DNA of 21,529 nt from positions 1-21,529 of the IMG/VR virus record IMGVR_UViG_3300031660_000065. One strand, given 5' to 3'. The number at the start of each line of letters is the position of its first letter. The stretch's first letter is position 1. This document shows positions 7,214 to 16,271 of the stretch, piece after piece. The notes beneath the pieces were generated by a model. That model was not told the origin of the DNA. It saw only the letters and a program-made list of their open reading frames with translations, and searched no databases. Both the position numbers and the translations under genes were made by a program. The stretch comes from a virus.

Positions 7214-8850
7214 TGAATATTAATGACCGGGAACTTCTAGCTAGAACCCTGCAAGCCGAAGCTGGCAATCAAGGCTTTGGTGGCATGATGGCTGCTGGCT
7301 CGGTCATTATGAATCGCACCAACGCTGCTGGCTATGGCAATGGCCTTCGTGGCGTTATCCTCAAGCCGGGTCAATTCTCGGCATGGAATAGCGCAACGGG
7401 TTATGCGGGTGGCGAGCAAGGTCAGGATATGGCCAACATGCGGGCGAGCGATGACGCCTATAAAGCGGCAGACGCGCTCATTACTGGCGGCTACGAAGAC
7501 AAGACTGGCGGCGCAACCCACTACTACAATCCGTCATTTTCCAACCCAGACTGGGGGCGTGATAAGGCTGGCGGTGACTGGAAGCAGATTGGCGACCATG
7601 TTTTTGGGTTTGCCGACGCAGACAAAAAGCCAAACCCCAATCAGGCTATTGCCGACGACACTATGCGTGCGCTTGGCAAGTCACCCAAGGGCATACTCGC
7701 GCCGACACAGACATCCGAAACGGAGACTAAACCGATGATGCAACAGCAAAAGCCACGCGGCTTACTTGAAAGACTCGGCGTACAAAAAATGGAAGAAGGC
7801 GCGGAAGGCGAAGCCGGACAGCGCTTTTATAACCGTGAGAGCTTTGGCGATACTCTTGCCAACCTAGCCCCAGCATTGGGTAGAATGGGTGTAATGGGGC
7901 TTGATGTGCCAGCTCAAGCAATGGCTAATAGCCGCCGTGAAGACAAGCTTGCAAAAGCAGCAACAGAAAAAGCCAAAGCGCAGGACAATGCTACTGGGCA
8001 ATGGCTTATTAGAAATGGGTTTAAGGCAATTGGTGAAGGAGTACTCAAAGGTGAGCTTTCGGGTGCTGCTGGCCTGCAAATGTCTCGGACGGCAACGCCT
8101 AAGACGACCGGCGCTGAGGACAAAATCGCACGCCTTGTATCAACGGGTGTGCCGCAAAACATTGCGACCGGAATGGTCGATGGAAGGCTTGTTGCAAAGC
8201 AAGACCCGGTTACTGGCGATACATTTGTGTTTGACATAGCAACGGGTCAAAAAGTATTCGGCTCAACTGGGGCGACGAACAATGACGCACAAGTAGCGCA
8301 GCCTGATGTAGTTGAAGGCTCACTTACTGGGCTGGACCCGACAAAAGCTACAGGTTTTACTGGTTACGCAAATAGCTGGCTGAATGTTGCAGCGGATGCG
8401 TTTGGCTTAAACCTTCCCGCTCCCAAAGCTGCGGAAGCTTCTTCGGCAATGAGGTCATTAGCCACCAGAACCATAGCATTAGCGGACACTGAGTTTGCCG
8501 GAAAACCGACTAATTTCCTTCGAGAAAGAGTTGAGCAAAACTTTTCAATCAATCCAGACCAATTTAAAATGGGTCCGAGGATGGCGCTTAAAAGGTCTAA
8601 TGTAATCATCAATATGCTTCAGGAAACTGTAGATGGTGCAAAATCAGTAATAAGCGGAGGTACTGCCACAGCTGATGCTAAAAAATCAGCGATGAACAGT
8701 TTACCTAAAGCCGAAGCCCTGCTGAGGGATTACATATCTCTAAGGGAGTCACTAAACCAAAACTTGGGGAATAGCGGCGGAGCAGTACAGGTTTCTCCAG
8801 ACGTGCAGGAGCTATACAAGCAGTACACATCTCCAGCAAAGGAACAATAA
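7213..8850 (+). CDS. Virion-associated SleB-type cell wall hydrolase fused to an internal protein
   Basis: 545 residues with TAATG overlap to the gene before. Residues 1-140 match the SleB / Hydrolase_2 fold: L-L-A-R-T-L-Q-A-E16-A-G-N carries the catalytic glutamate position of the family, followed by VIMNRT, LKPGQFSAWN and DHVFGF. These enzymes cleave the glycan strands of peptidoglycan. The remaining 400 residues are Ala/Lys/Gln-rich and helical with no recognised domain. As a particle protein it would open the wall during DNA entry, separately from the amidase at 17137-17793 used for lysis. Its position between ejection-type proteins and the portal supports this. Enzyme type is well supported; virion location is inferred. 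Confidence 0.82.
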   Translation: MNINDRELLARTLQAEAGNQGFGGMMAAGSVIMNRTNAAGYGNGLRGVILKPGQFSAWNSATGYAGGEQGQDMANMRASDDAYKAADALITGGYEDKTGGATHYYNPSFSNPDWGRDKAGGDWKQIGDHVFGFADADKKPNPNQAIADDTMRALGKSPKGILAPTQTSETETKPMMQQQKPRGLLERLGVQKMEEGAEGEAGQRFYNRESFGDTLANLAPALGRMGVMGLDVPAQAMANSRREDKLAKAATEKAKAQDNATGQWLIRNGFKAIGEGVLKGELSGAAGLQMSRTATPKTTGAEDKIARLVSTGVPQNIATGMVDGRLVAKQDPVTGDTFVFDIATGQKVFGSTGATNNDAQVAQPDVVEGSLTGLDPTKATGFTGYANSWLNVAADAFGLNLPAPKAAEASSAMRSLATRTIALADTEFAGKPTNFLRERVEQNFSINPDQFKMGPRMALKRSNVIINMLQETVDGAKSVISGGTATADAKKSAMNSLPKAEALLRDYISLRESLNQNLGNSGGAVQVSPDVQELYKQYTSPAKEQ

Positions 8851-8852
8851 CA

Positions 8853-11456
8853 ATGGTCGATATTACCTTTGAGGGTGCGTTGCAGGCCATGAAGGCTGCC
8901 CACGACGCTGGCAACATTGAAGGTGCGCGAAAGTTAGCAATGCTTGCGCAGTCTCTTGAAGGCCAAGCAGCAGCTCAACCCGAAGACGACGACGCTGGAC
9001 TTATGGGGCAGGTAAATCGCAGCATTGCTGAGGGGCTTGGTGGGCTTGTTGATTTCGTCAACCCGTTTGACGAACAAATGGGGTCAGCAAAAGTTGGGAT
9101 GACCAATCTAATGGAGGCTGGTGGTGTAAATGTATCCGACGAAGCCCCAGAGGGATTTCTTGAAAATGTTGCATCCGGCGTTGGCTTAGGCGCATCTGCG
9201 CTAATACCAGTCGGCGCAGGCGCAAAAGCACTTCAGGGTGTTAGCGGCTTGGTTGGACAAGTTGCCCGCACAGTCGCACCTCAACTTATGACAACTGGCG
9301 GAACCGCCGCAGAGCTTGCCGCAGCCGCTGGATCAAGCGCTGCATCTGGTGGTGCGCGTGAGGCTGGATACAGCCCGACAGTCCAACAGCTTGCTGGTTT
9401 GGCAGGCGGTTTTGCTGCGCCATTAACAGGGCTTGCAGCATCTAAAACTGGTCAAGTAGTCACCAAGTTGCCTGCGGTTAATCTTGCGGCAAAAGGCATA
9501 ACAAAAGCTGTAGCTCCATTTACTAAAACTGGCGCACGGCAAATTGCTATAGATCGAATGCAAGGTTTAGCTGGTGGGCAGCAGCGAGCTTTGGAATTAG
9601 CTGACCGATCAGAAGCGTCAGGAAATGTGTTAGGCTTGTCCCCTGCTCAACGAACTGGTGATGAGGGTTTAATCTCCCTTGAGCGGGCCGTGATGAAAAA
9701 TGACCCAAAAGTTTCAGACCGCATTACAAAACAGATGTTTGAAGCTGATGATGCTGTGCGAGGAGAGATTCAATCAGGCGGAAATGTACGCGATACTCAG
9801 GCATTTGTAGCCCAGCGCCAAGCTGACTTTGGCAAGAAAATTGACGAATACATTGGCGCGGCTGAAGCATCTGCTCAAAAGAAAATACCGTCTGCAAGCT
9901 CAGACCCGATGCAGGCCAGCAACATTGTTGCGAATGAACTTCGCCGCGCTCAAAAGCTGGCCAAGGAGCAGCAGAAAATACTTTGGAACAAAATTCCAAA
10001 AGCCGCAGAAGTAGACATGTCTGGCGTCCGAGAAACGGCCAAATCGTTAATGGACAACTTAAATGTTTACAATCAAGGCGATGTTCCGAGCGAGGTTGCA
10101 ACCTTCCTAAAGGCAACAGAAGCATCGCCAATCCAGAAGATCGGAGAAATGAACACGCTGTCTTCCAAGTTGCGTGAGGCTGCAAGAAACGCAATGTCAG
10201 GTGAGACCATTAAGGCAAACACGGCAAGAATTGCTAACGAGGTAGCCGACTCAATTGACGCAAGCTTTGACCGCATCGGGCCGAATAATGAGCTAAATTC
10301 CTTAATCGTTGACGCTCGCGCATTTACCCGCGAAATGAATAAGAAATTCTCGCAGGGTACGGTTGGACGGCTGTTGAAGCGCGGTTCTCGCGGCGACGAC
10401 AGGATTGATCCGGAGCTTACACTTCAGAAGACTATGGGTCAGGGCGGAGATCAGGCAATTGTTGCCGAGCAGGATATATCAGCGGCTTTGCGCGGTGAGA
10501 CTGGAGCTGGCGAAGTTAAGAACGCCACGGCGGACTTCCTACGCAGCCAATTCAAGAGAAAAGTATTCTCAGGTGAGAGGTACAGCGAAACATCTGCTGT
10601 AAATTTTGTTAATGACAACAAGGCGCTTTTGGACAAATTCCCAGAGGTTAAGGCTGAAGTGCAGGCTTCAATCAGCTCCCAATCAGATTTGGTTTCTCAG
10701 TCGGCAAGAGCAAAAGCACTTACTTCAGATGTTACATCTGGAACCTCGGCATCGTTTGCCGCGAGCAAAGCGGACAAGGCTCTTGACGCCGTAATGAACT
10801 CAAAATCTCCTGCCAAAGCAATGTCGAACCTTGTTGCAACGGCGAAAAAAGACAAGACAGGTAAGGCTATGGAGGGCTTGAAAAGCGCGGTTGGGGATAA
10901 ACTTTTATCTAATGTCACTAGGGTTCTGGACAAAACTCGCGGCGGGGGTATTGCGGGAGCGCCTCAAGTAGAAACAGGCGGGTTGAGTTTGTCTCGGCAA
11001 TTAGCAGACGATGACTTCACTAAAATTTTGTCCCAAGTCTACTCCAAGTCAGAGCTTAATAAGCTAAAAGTTATGGCAAAAGAGCTTGAAAACATTGACC
11101 GTGCAAGACTGTCAGCCGATACCGGTTCAGGCTTGGACGCCATAAAGCCAAATGCGCTTATATCCACCTTAGCAAGGGTTATTGGCGCTAAGGCTGGTGC
11201 AAAAATAGCTCAAGGAACCTTTAAGGGCGACATTCAAACACCAGCAATTTTCTCCGCAAGGCTTCAGAGCATAGTTGGTCGATTGACCAATGATAAGGCA
11301 GCGGCGCTAATTAAAAGAGCTATTGAAGATAACGAATTATTCAAGGACTTACTTCGCGGCGTAAAGTCCCCCAAAGACCTTGATCGAATGGAAAAAACAT
11401 TAGCACCTTACCTTACTGGTGCGGTTGCCGGACAGCTTGAAGAGCAGGAGCAATAA
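8853..11456 (+). CDS. Large internal / DNA-ejection-type virion protein
   Basis: 867 residues. The start at ATG 8853 lies two bases after the previous stop, with AAAGGA upstream. The first 60 residues are a charged helix (MKAAHDAGNIEGARKLAMLA). From about 100 to 200 there are hydrophobic Gly/Ala-rich stretches (GLGASALIPVGAGAKAL, LAGLAGGFAAPLTGLAA), followed by a long helical, Lys/Glu/Ala-rich body to a C-terminus ending QLEEQEQ. This combination of membrane-compatible Gly/Ala segments and helical body is typical of podovirus ejection proteins (the P22 gp7/gp16/gp20 or T7 gp15/gp16 roles), though I see no direct homology. It is the longest gene here and sits directly before the portal. No lysozyme motif is visible. 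Confidence 0.65.
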   Translation: MVDITFEGALQAMKAAHDAGNIEGARKLAMLAQSLEGQAAAQPEDDDAGLMGQVNRSIAEGLGGLVDFVNPFDEQMGSAKVGMTNLMEAGGVNVSDEAPEGFLENVASGVGLGASALIPVGAGAKALQGVSGLVGQVARTVAPQLMTTGGTAAELAAAAGSSAASGGAREAGYSPTVQQLAGLAGGFAAPLTGLAASKTGQVVTKLPAVNLAAKGITKAVAPFTKTGARQIAIDRMQGLAGGQQRALELADRSEASGNVLGLSPAQRTGDEGLISLERAVMKNDPKVSDRITKQMFEADDAVRGEIQSGGNVRDTQAFVAQRQADFGKKIDEYIGAAEASAQKKIPSASSDPMQASNIVANELRRAQKLAKEQQKILWNKIPKAAEVDMSGVRETAKSLMDNLNVYNQGDVPSEVATFLKATEASPIQKIGEMNTLSSKLREAARNAMSGETIKANTARIANEVADSIDASFDRIGPNNELNSLIVDARAFTREMNKKFSQGTVGRLLKRGSRGDDRIDPELTLQKTMGQGGDQAIVAEQDISAALRGETGAGEVKNATADFLRSQFKRKVFSGERYSETSAVNFVNDNKALLDKFPEVKAEVQASISSQSDLVSQSARAKALTSDVTSGTSASFAASKADKALDAVMNSKSPAKAMSNLVATAKKDKTGKAMEGLKSAVGDKLLSNVTRVLDKTRGGGIAGAPQVETGGLSLSRQLADDDFTKILSQVYSKSELNKLKVMAKELENIDRARLSADTGSGLDAIKPNALISTLARVIGAKAGAKIAQGTFKGDIQTPAIFSARLQSIVGRLTNDKAAALIKRAIEDNELFKDLLRGVKSPKDLDRMEKTLAPYLTGAVAGQLEEQEQ

Positions 11457-13540
11457 TGGAACTTAAACCCAAATCAGATAGCGAAGTCGAAAGCATTGTC
11501 CAAGACGCAATCTCCGACGCTGTGGACTTCATTGAAGGCGAAATTAGCCATGACCGGATTAAGGCGCAACGCTATTATGATGGCGAGGTTGACCTTGGCC
11601 ATGAGGATGGACGCAGCAAAGTTGTAGCCACAAAGGTACGGGATACCGTACGTGCAGTGAAGCCAAGCTTAATGCGTATTTTCCTTAGCACAGCCAAACC
11701 TGTTGAGTACACGCCAAACGGTCCAGAAGATGTGGCAATGGCAGAGCAGGCCACTGAGTTTATGCACCATGAGTTTACCCGCCTAAACGGGTATCGCGTG
11801 ATGAATGACGCCTTTCAAGACGCCCTTGTTAAGAAACAAGGGATCGTGAAAGCCTACTGGATGACGTACCCAGAGGCTGAGATTTACACGTTCACAGACC
11901 TGTCAGACGATGAGTACACGTATCTTGTTGATGACGATGATGTGACCGTGATTGAGCATACAGTTGTATATACGGCTGAGATTGACGAAATGGGCATGGA
12001 AGTTGAAATGCCTGTACACAGCACAAAGATTAGCCGTCAAAAGGAAAAAGGCGAGCTTTGCATTGAAAGCGTGCCGCCAGAAGAGTTTTTCATTAACCGT
12101 GATGCTCGAAGCCTTGCCGACGCCTACGTTGTAGCCCATCGCACAGACATGCGTGCTGGCGATTTGATTGCTATGGGCTACGACCCAGAGGTTGTCATAA
12201 ACTTGGACAACTTTGAGGACGGGTCTGACATTACGCAGGCCGAGGTGTTCGAGCGCCAAGGCTACGGAGCGGATACATCAGACGAGGATGAGCAAGACCC
12301 GTCTATGCGTAATGTTGCCGTGACAGAAGCTTATATGCGCATTGACGTAGACGGCACTGGCATTCCTGTTTTGCACAAGATTACTTGCGGCGGCACAGCA
12401 TACGAAATGCTTGATTTTGAGCCATGCGATGAGCTGCCATTTGCCAAGTTTGAGATTGACCCAGAGCCACACGCATTCTACGGTCAATCACTTGCTGAAA
12501 TTGTCATGGACGATCAGGACGCAGCTACGTCTGTGCTGCGCTCAATCCTCGACAACGTGGCAATGACAAACAATCCTCGCTTGGGCATTGTTGAAGGCGC
12601 AGTCAATATTGACGATGTGCTAAACAACGAAATTGGTGCAATCGTTCGTATGCGCCAGCCCGGCTCAGTGCAGGAATTGTCAGTACCATTTACTGCGGGC
12701 CAGACACTTGGTGCGCTGACTTACCTTGATGGCTTGGTAGAGACCAAAACAGGCGTTTCCAGAGCATCTATGGGCCTTGACCCAGCAGCTATGCAGTCAA
12801 CAACCAAAGCAGCCGTACAGGCCACTGTACAGTCTGCTGCGGGCCAAGTTGAGGTTATGGTCCGTAACCTTGCAGACGGTATGCGTGACCTATTTGGCAT
12901 TATGCTTCGCCTTTACAGCAAGAACGTAGACGAAGAGCAAATGATGCGAATGAATGGTTCATTCGTGCCGGTTGATCCTCGCGTGTGGGATTCCTCATAC
13001 GACGTAAGCATTAACGTCGGACTAGGCACTGGCCGTGAAGAAGAAAAGATGATGGCTCTAAACCAAGCGCTGCAAATGCAGACTATGGTTTATCAGACAT
13101 ACGGCCCGCAGAATGGTTTGGTCAGCATGACCAACATTCGCAACACATTGGCTGACCAGTTGGCTGTTGCTGGCATACGCAATGCTGACCGTTACTTTGC
13201 GCCAATTACGCCAGAGATTGAAATGCAGATGTTGCAGATGCAGCAGCAGGCTCAACAAGCTCAGGGTCAACCAGCCGATCCAAACACAGCGTTCTTGCAG
13301 GCCGAACAAATGAAGGTCCAAGGCAAGATGCAGTCTGACATGGCTAAATTGCAGCTTGAGGCGCAAAAGGCTGCGGCTGAGGATGACCTAAAGCGTGACC
13401 AGATGGCGCAAGACTTGCTGGTGGATGCGGCAAAGGTTTACGGCGAATACGGCACTGCCGTTGACGTAGCCCGTGTGCAGGCCGAGCAGGATAAAGTCCG
13501 CATGATTGGCGGAATGGCCCAAGGGGTGCCACAGCAATGA
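11456..13540 (+). CDS. Portal protein (P22-like)
   Basis: 694 residues, close to the 725 of the P22 portal; TAATG overlap and AGGAG upstream. The N-terminal part (DRIKAQRYYDGEVDLGHEDGRS, VRAVKPSLMRIFLS, ALVKKQGIVKAYW) and middle (NNPRLGIVEGAVNIDDVL, VRMRQPGSVQEL, ETKTGVSRASMGLDP, STTKAAVQATVQSAAGQ) fit the portal family of this group: crown, wing and clip regions of a dodecameric ring through which DNA is packaged and released. The C-terminal 110 residues are a Gln/Met/Ala-rich helix (MLQMQQQAQQAQ) resembling the barrel helix of P22 portals. A terminase would bind it; none is in the window. Strong call. Confidence 0.88.
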   Translation: MELKPKSDSEVESIVQDAISDAVDFIEGEISHDRIKAQRYYDGEVDLGHEDGRSKVVATKVRDTVRAVKPSLMRIFLSTAKPVEYTPNGPEDVAMAEQATEFMHHEFTRLNGYRVMNDAFQDALVKKQGIVKAYWMTYPEAEIYTFTDLSDDEYTYLVDDDDVTVIEHTVVYTAEIDEMGMEVEMPVHSTKISRQKEKGELCIESVPPEEFFINRDARSLADAYVVAHRTDMRAGDLIAMGYDPEVVINLDNFEDGSDITQAEVFERQGYGADTSDEDEQDPSMRNVAVTEAYMRIDVDGTGIPVLHKITCGGTAYEMLDFEPCDELPFAKFEIDPEPHAFYGQSLAEIVMDDQDAATSVLRSILDNVAMTNNPRLGIVEGAVNIDDVLNNEIGAIVRMRQPGSVQELSVPFTAGQTLGALTYLDGLVETKTGVSRASMGLDPAAMQSTTKAAVQATVQSAAGQVEVMVRNLADGMRDLFGIMLRLYSKNVDEEQMMRMNGSFVPVDPRVWDSSYDVSINVGLGTGREEEKMMALNQALQMQTMVYQTYGPQNGLVSMTNIRNTLADQLAVAGIRNADRYFAPITPEIEMQMLQMQQQAQQAQGQPADPNTAFLQAEQMKVQGKMQSDMAKLQLEAQKAAAEDDLKRDQMAQDLLVDAAKVYGEYGTAVDVARVQAEQDKVRMIGGMAQGVPQQ

Positions 13541-13779
13541 CAACAGGAATACGCATAAAAGCAGACGAAGCGCGGCGGCTAAAGACTGACACCTCGTTTC
13601 TGTCGTTTATGCAAGAGGTTCGTGATGACCAGATAAAGGTCTTCACAGACAGCGCTGCCTCTGACGTAGAGGCACGCGAAGCGGCGCATGGAATAATCTG
13701 TGCGCTAAACCTGATCGAAATGAAACTCGACGCCGCGACGACGGCAGAGACATTTTTAGATCGCAAGCAAAGGAAGTAG
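13537..13779 (+). CDS. Small conserved protein between portal and scaffold
   Basis: 80 residues; the ATG overlaps the portal stop (ATGA), so the gene is probably translationally coupled. The protein is helical and charged (SFMQEVRDDQIKVFTDSAAS, AREAAHGIICALNLIEMKLD), with no membrane segment or known motif. Small proteins of this kind recur between portal and scaffold genes in related phages; the function is not known to me. It could be a portal or scaffold cofactor, but nothing in the sequence shows it. Confidence 0.7.
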   Translation: MTTGIRIKADEARRLKTDTSFLSFMQEVRDDQIKVFTDSAASDVEAREAAHGIICALNLIEMKLDAATTAETFLDRKQRK

Positions 13780-13783
13780 CACC

Positions 13784-14755
13784 GTGGAAACGACTACCCT
13801 AGAACAAGCGGCTGAGAGCCTGCTATCGACCTCCGAAGCTCCTGAAGCATCGGATAATCTGAGTGACGCTGTTGACTTGATCACTGAGCCTGAAGACGAC
13901 GGTCCAAGCAATGAGATTGAAGCATCAGAAGAGTATTCAGATGACGTTGAGGCGTCCGACGATTACGATGACGACCAAATTGACGATGAAGACTCAGTAG
14001 AAGTTGAAGACGCTCAACCCAACCTCATCCCCGTTAAAGTTGACGGCAAAGATGAACACTGGACACTTGAGCAGCTAAAACAGTCTGCTGCGGGTCAAGC
14101 GGCAATCAGCAAGCGGTTTCAAGAAGCTGCGGAGGCGCGAAAGCAAATCCAACAGCAGGCCGCCGAGCTGCAACAACGGCAACAGCAAGTCTTGCAGTTG
14201 TACCAGCAAGCGCAAAATGGCGTTACTGCCCCAATCCCACCGTCCCGCGAGCTATTTGAAAGTGACCCAATCGGGTACATGGAAGAAAAGCTCAAATATG
14301 ACGAGGCTAAGGCGGGTCACGACCAGCAAATGTACCAAGTTCAACAAATGCAGCAACAGCAATCACAGCAGCAACAGCAAGCGCACACGTCGTATCTGCA
14401 AGAGCAAGCTGAGATTTTGAAGCAGCATATACCTGAGATTGCCGACCCAGAACGGGGCGAACAATTAAAGGGTGATTTGATGCAAGTGGGCATGGACTAC
14501 GGCTTTACCGCCGAGGAAATGGCTGGTGTGTCAGACGCACGTTATGTGCGGGCATTGAACGACGCTCGTAAGTACCGGGCATTGGTAGCAAAGCGCGGAA
14601 AGACACAGCAGAAAGGCCAAAACGCCCGTCCTGTTGTTAAAGCTGGTGCAAAGAAAACTGCGGACAGCAAAGCCAACACTCGCAAAAAAGCGCAACAGCG
14701 CTTGCAGAAATCAGGCTCAATCAATGACGCATTGAGCTTGATGCTTAACTCCTAA
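13784..14755 (+). CDS. Scaffold-like head assembly protein (GTG start)
   Basis: 323 residues from GTG 13784, with AAGGAAG 7 bases upstream; no closer ATG fits. Residues about 14-76 are very acidic (Asp/Glu-rich, DDYDDDQIDDED), followed by a predicted coiled coil of Gln/Ala/Glu (about 105-210, QQQQSQQQQQ) and a basic C-terminus (Lys/Arg-rich, 265-315). An acidic start, coiled middle and basic end is the usual build of a phage scaffolding protein, which binds the capsid protein through the basic tail. The location directly upstream of the capsid gene agrees. No primary sequence match to a named scaffold is claimed. Confidence 0.8.
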   Translation: METTTLEQAAESLLSTSEAPEASDNLSDAVDLITEPEDDGPSNEIEASEEYSDDVEASDDYDDDQIDDEDSVEVEDAQPNLIPVKVDGKDEHWTLEQLKQSAAGQAAISKRFQEAAEARKQIQQQAAELQQRQQQVLQLYQQAQNGVTAPIPPSRELFESDPIGYMEEKLKYDEAKAGHDQQMYQVQQMQQQQSQQQQQAHTSYLQEQAEILKQHIPEIADPERGEQLKGDLMQVGMDYGFTAEEMAGVSDARYVRALNDARKYRALVAKRGKTQQKGQNARPVVKAGAKKTADSKANTRKKAQQRLQKSGSINDALSLMLNS

Positions 14756-14776
14756 GTCTTTGAAAGGACTAAACAA

Positions 14777-15733
14777 ATGGCACAGCCAACAAATACATTC
14801 GATACATACGATGCCGTAGGCATTCGTGAAGACCTCAGTGACATGATCTACAACGTAGATCCGTCTGATACTCCGTTTTACTCAAAGTCGAGCAAAACCA
14901 AAGCAAAGAACACTCTCGTTGAGTGGCAAACTCAGGCATTGCGCGCTTCTGCCGTAAATGCTCACGTTGAAGGCGATGCAACATCTGCCGATGCAGTTAC
15001 TCCAACTGTACGTCTCGGCGCACGCACACAGATTTTCAAAAATGCTGTGGTCGTTTCCGATACGGATGAAGCAGTTGACAATGCAGGTCGCGCCAAGGAA
15101 TTGGCCTACCAAACATTGCTCATCGCTAAAGAGCAAAAATTAGACATAGAAAAAGCTCTTTTTGCAAACCAAGGCAACGTAGTTGGAAGCAACTCAGTTG
15201 CTCGTAAAACTGGTGGTGTACCATCATGGTTGATTACTAACGTAAACTTCCAGTCTGGTTCTTCAGGCGCAAACCCAACTGGCGACGGTACAAACGCCCG
15301 TACCGACGACACTTCTCCAACTGCATTCTCGCAGGCCAAGTTTGACGACGTTATGCAGTCAATCTGGGAAGAAGGCGGCAAGCCAGATACAGTGTACTTG
15401 TCTGCATTCCAAATGAATGTAGCTCTGGGCTTCACTGGTAACAACAATCAGCGTTCTGCCGTACAGGCTGGCGATGAGACTGTTGTTAAATCTCTTGCGG
15501 TGTATGTCACTCCGTGGGGTACAGTTGAGTTTATGCCAAGCCGCGAGAACCGTTCACGCGACGTGTTTATTTTGCAGGACAACATGTGGGAATGCGCAGT
15601 ATTGCGTGGAACCAAGAATGTTGCACTTGCGAAAAATGGCGACAACACTACTCGTCAGGTCACAACCGAATTGGCTCTTTGCTCAAAGAACGAAAAAGCA
15701 AACGGCGCAATTTACGACAACACAACTTCGTAA
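14777..15733 (+). CDS. Major capsid protein (SU10/DUF5309-like)
   Basis: 318 residues; ATG 14777 has AAAGGA ten bases upstream. The N-terminus (TYDAVGIREDLSDMIYNVDP then SDTPFYSKSSKTKAKNTLVEW) and the middle (RASAVNAHVEGDATSADAV, ARTQIFKNAVVVSDTDEAVD, AYQTLLIAKEQKLDIEKAL) are typical of the DUF5309 major capsid group, an HK97-fold family of tailed phages. About 415 copies of such a protein form a T=7 head in related viruses; the copy number is general knowledge, not visible here. The context of scaffold upstream and a stem-loop downstream agrees. No maturation protease is seen next to it, so assembly probably relies on the separate scaffold. Confidence 0.88.
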   Translation: MAQPTNTFDTYDAVGIREDLSDMIYNVDPSDTPFYSKSSKTKAKNTLVEWQTQALRASAVNAHVEGDATSADAVTPTVRLGARTQIFKNAVVVSDTDEAVDNAGRAKELAYQTLLIAKEQKLDIEKALFANQGNVVGSNSVARKTGGVPSWLITNVNFQSGSSGANPTGDGTNARTDDTSPTAFSQAKFDDVMQSIWEEGGKPDTVYLSAFQMNVALGFTGNNNQRSAVQAGDETVVKSLAVYVTPWGTVEFMPSRENRSRDVFILQDNMWECAVLRGTKNVALAKNGDNTTRQVTTELALCSKNEKANGAIYDNTTS

Positions 15734-15742
15734 TACATTGAA

Positions 15743-15768
15743 TAGAGGGGCGGCTTGTCGCCCCTCTA
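15743..15768 (+). promoter_or_regulatory. Perfect 10-bp stem-loop after the capsid gene
   Basis: TAGAGGGGCG (15743-15752) pairs perfectly with CGCCCCTCTA (15759-15768) across GCTTGT. No T-run follows, so it is not a classical terminator; partial termination, an RNA processing site or 3'-end protection of the abundant capsid message all fit. The stem is symmetric, so it would also fold on the other strand. Confidence 0.7.
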
Positions 15769-15788
15769 ACTTCATTAAAGGAAACGAC

Positions 15789-15980
15789 ATGAAAAAAGTT
15801 TTAGTTGTGGGTTTTAAAGTACACACGTCTATTGGCAAGTTGGTGCAAGGTGACACGGCAGAGCTTCCTAATCCAGAGGTTCAAACCTTGATGCGCGTTC
15901 GTCCAGATGCACTGAAGGTACTAGGAGACGTTAAGCCAGCTCCGGCTCCCGCACCCACTAAGCGTGCCAAGAGCAAATAA
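15789..15980 (+). CDS. Small protein downstream of the capsid gene
   Basis: 63 residues from ATG 15789 with AAAGGAAA ten bases upstream; an in-frame open stretch continues upstream over the capsid gene but has no ribosome site of its own. The first 45 residues are beta-type (KKVLVVGFKVHTSIGKLVQG then ELPNPEVQTLMRVRPDALKVL), and the C-terminus is an Ala/Pro repeat followed by a basic tail (PAPAPAPTKRAKSK). It resembles small proteins next to capsid genes in other phages whose role is not known to me. Head decoration or completion is possible. There is no transmembrane segment. Confidence 0.75.
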   Translation: MKKVLVVGFKVHTSIGKLVQGDTAELPNPEVQTLMRVRPDALKVLGDVKPAPAPAPTKRAKSK

Positions 15981-15983
15981 GAC

Positions 15984-16271
15984 ATGGCAAAGATTTCAGA
16001 AAAGATTAGCTTTGAGCATGACCACATGGTCATCAAGCAGCGCCACGACGTAAGCCAAGCGCTAAAAGATGCGCGAATGGCTAGGGACGCTGGAATAGGC
16101 ATGTCTGGAGAAAACCGAATTGTTGGTTTTTTGCAGCCAGCCATAATTGGTGCTTGGCTGAAAGAAGCAGGCGTGGCGTGGTCTGATACAGAAGCCGCTA
16201 AAGAGGTTGTCCAGAAAAAGATAATTTCCGGAGAGTTTGACAAGTTCCGTGTTTGGGGAGGTACTTACTAA
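15984..16271 (+). CDS. Conserved small phage protein, function unknown
   Basis: 95 residues starting four bases after the previous stop; the ribosome site is weak, which suggests reinitiation. The sequence (KISEKISFEHDHMVIKQ, RMARDAGIGMSGENRIVGFL, VVQKKIISGEFDKFRVWGGTY) belongs to a family I recognise by its closing FRVW(G/E)GTY element from the head regions of other podoviruses. The function is unknown. The protein is soluble and mixed alpha/beta, and its stop overlaps the start of the membrane protein that follows (TAATG). Confidence 0.72.
   Translation: MAKISEKISFEHDHMVIKQRHDVSQALKDARMARDAGIGMSGENRIVGFLQPAIIGAWLKEAGVAWSDTEAAKEVVQKKIISGEFDKFRVWGGTY

Noticed and set aside
9724-10194. A 156-residue minus-strand open frame inside the 867-aa gene
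   Set aside because: It is antisense to a long continuous structural gene, rich in Leu/Gln/Arg/Cys, and has no operon partner on that strand.
14330-14400. CAG/CAA-rich tract in the scaffold gene as a DNA repeat element
   Set aside because: It encodes a Gln-rich coiled coil in frame and has mixed codons; it is explained by the protein.
15743-15768. Calling the stem-loop after the capsid gene a factor-independent terminator
   Set aside because: The stem is perfect, but no T-run follows it, and genes continue downstream in the same direction without a visible promoter.
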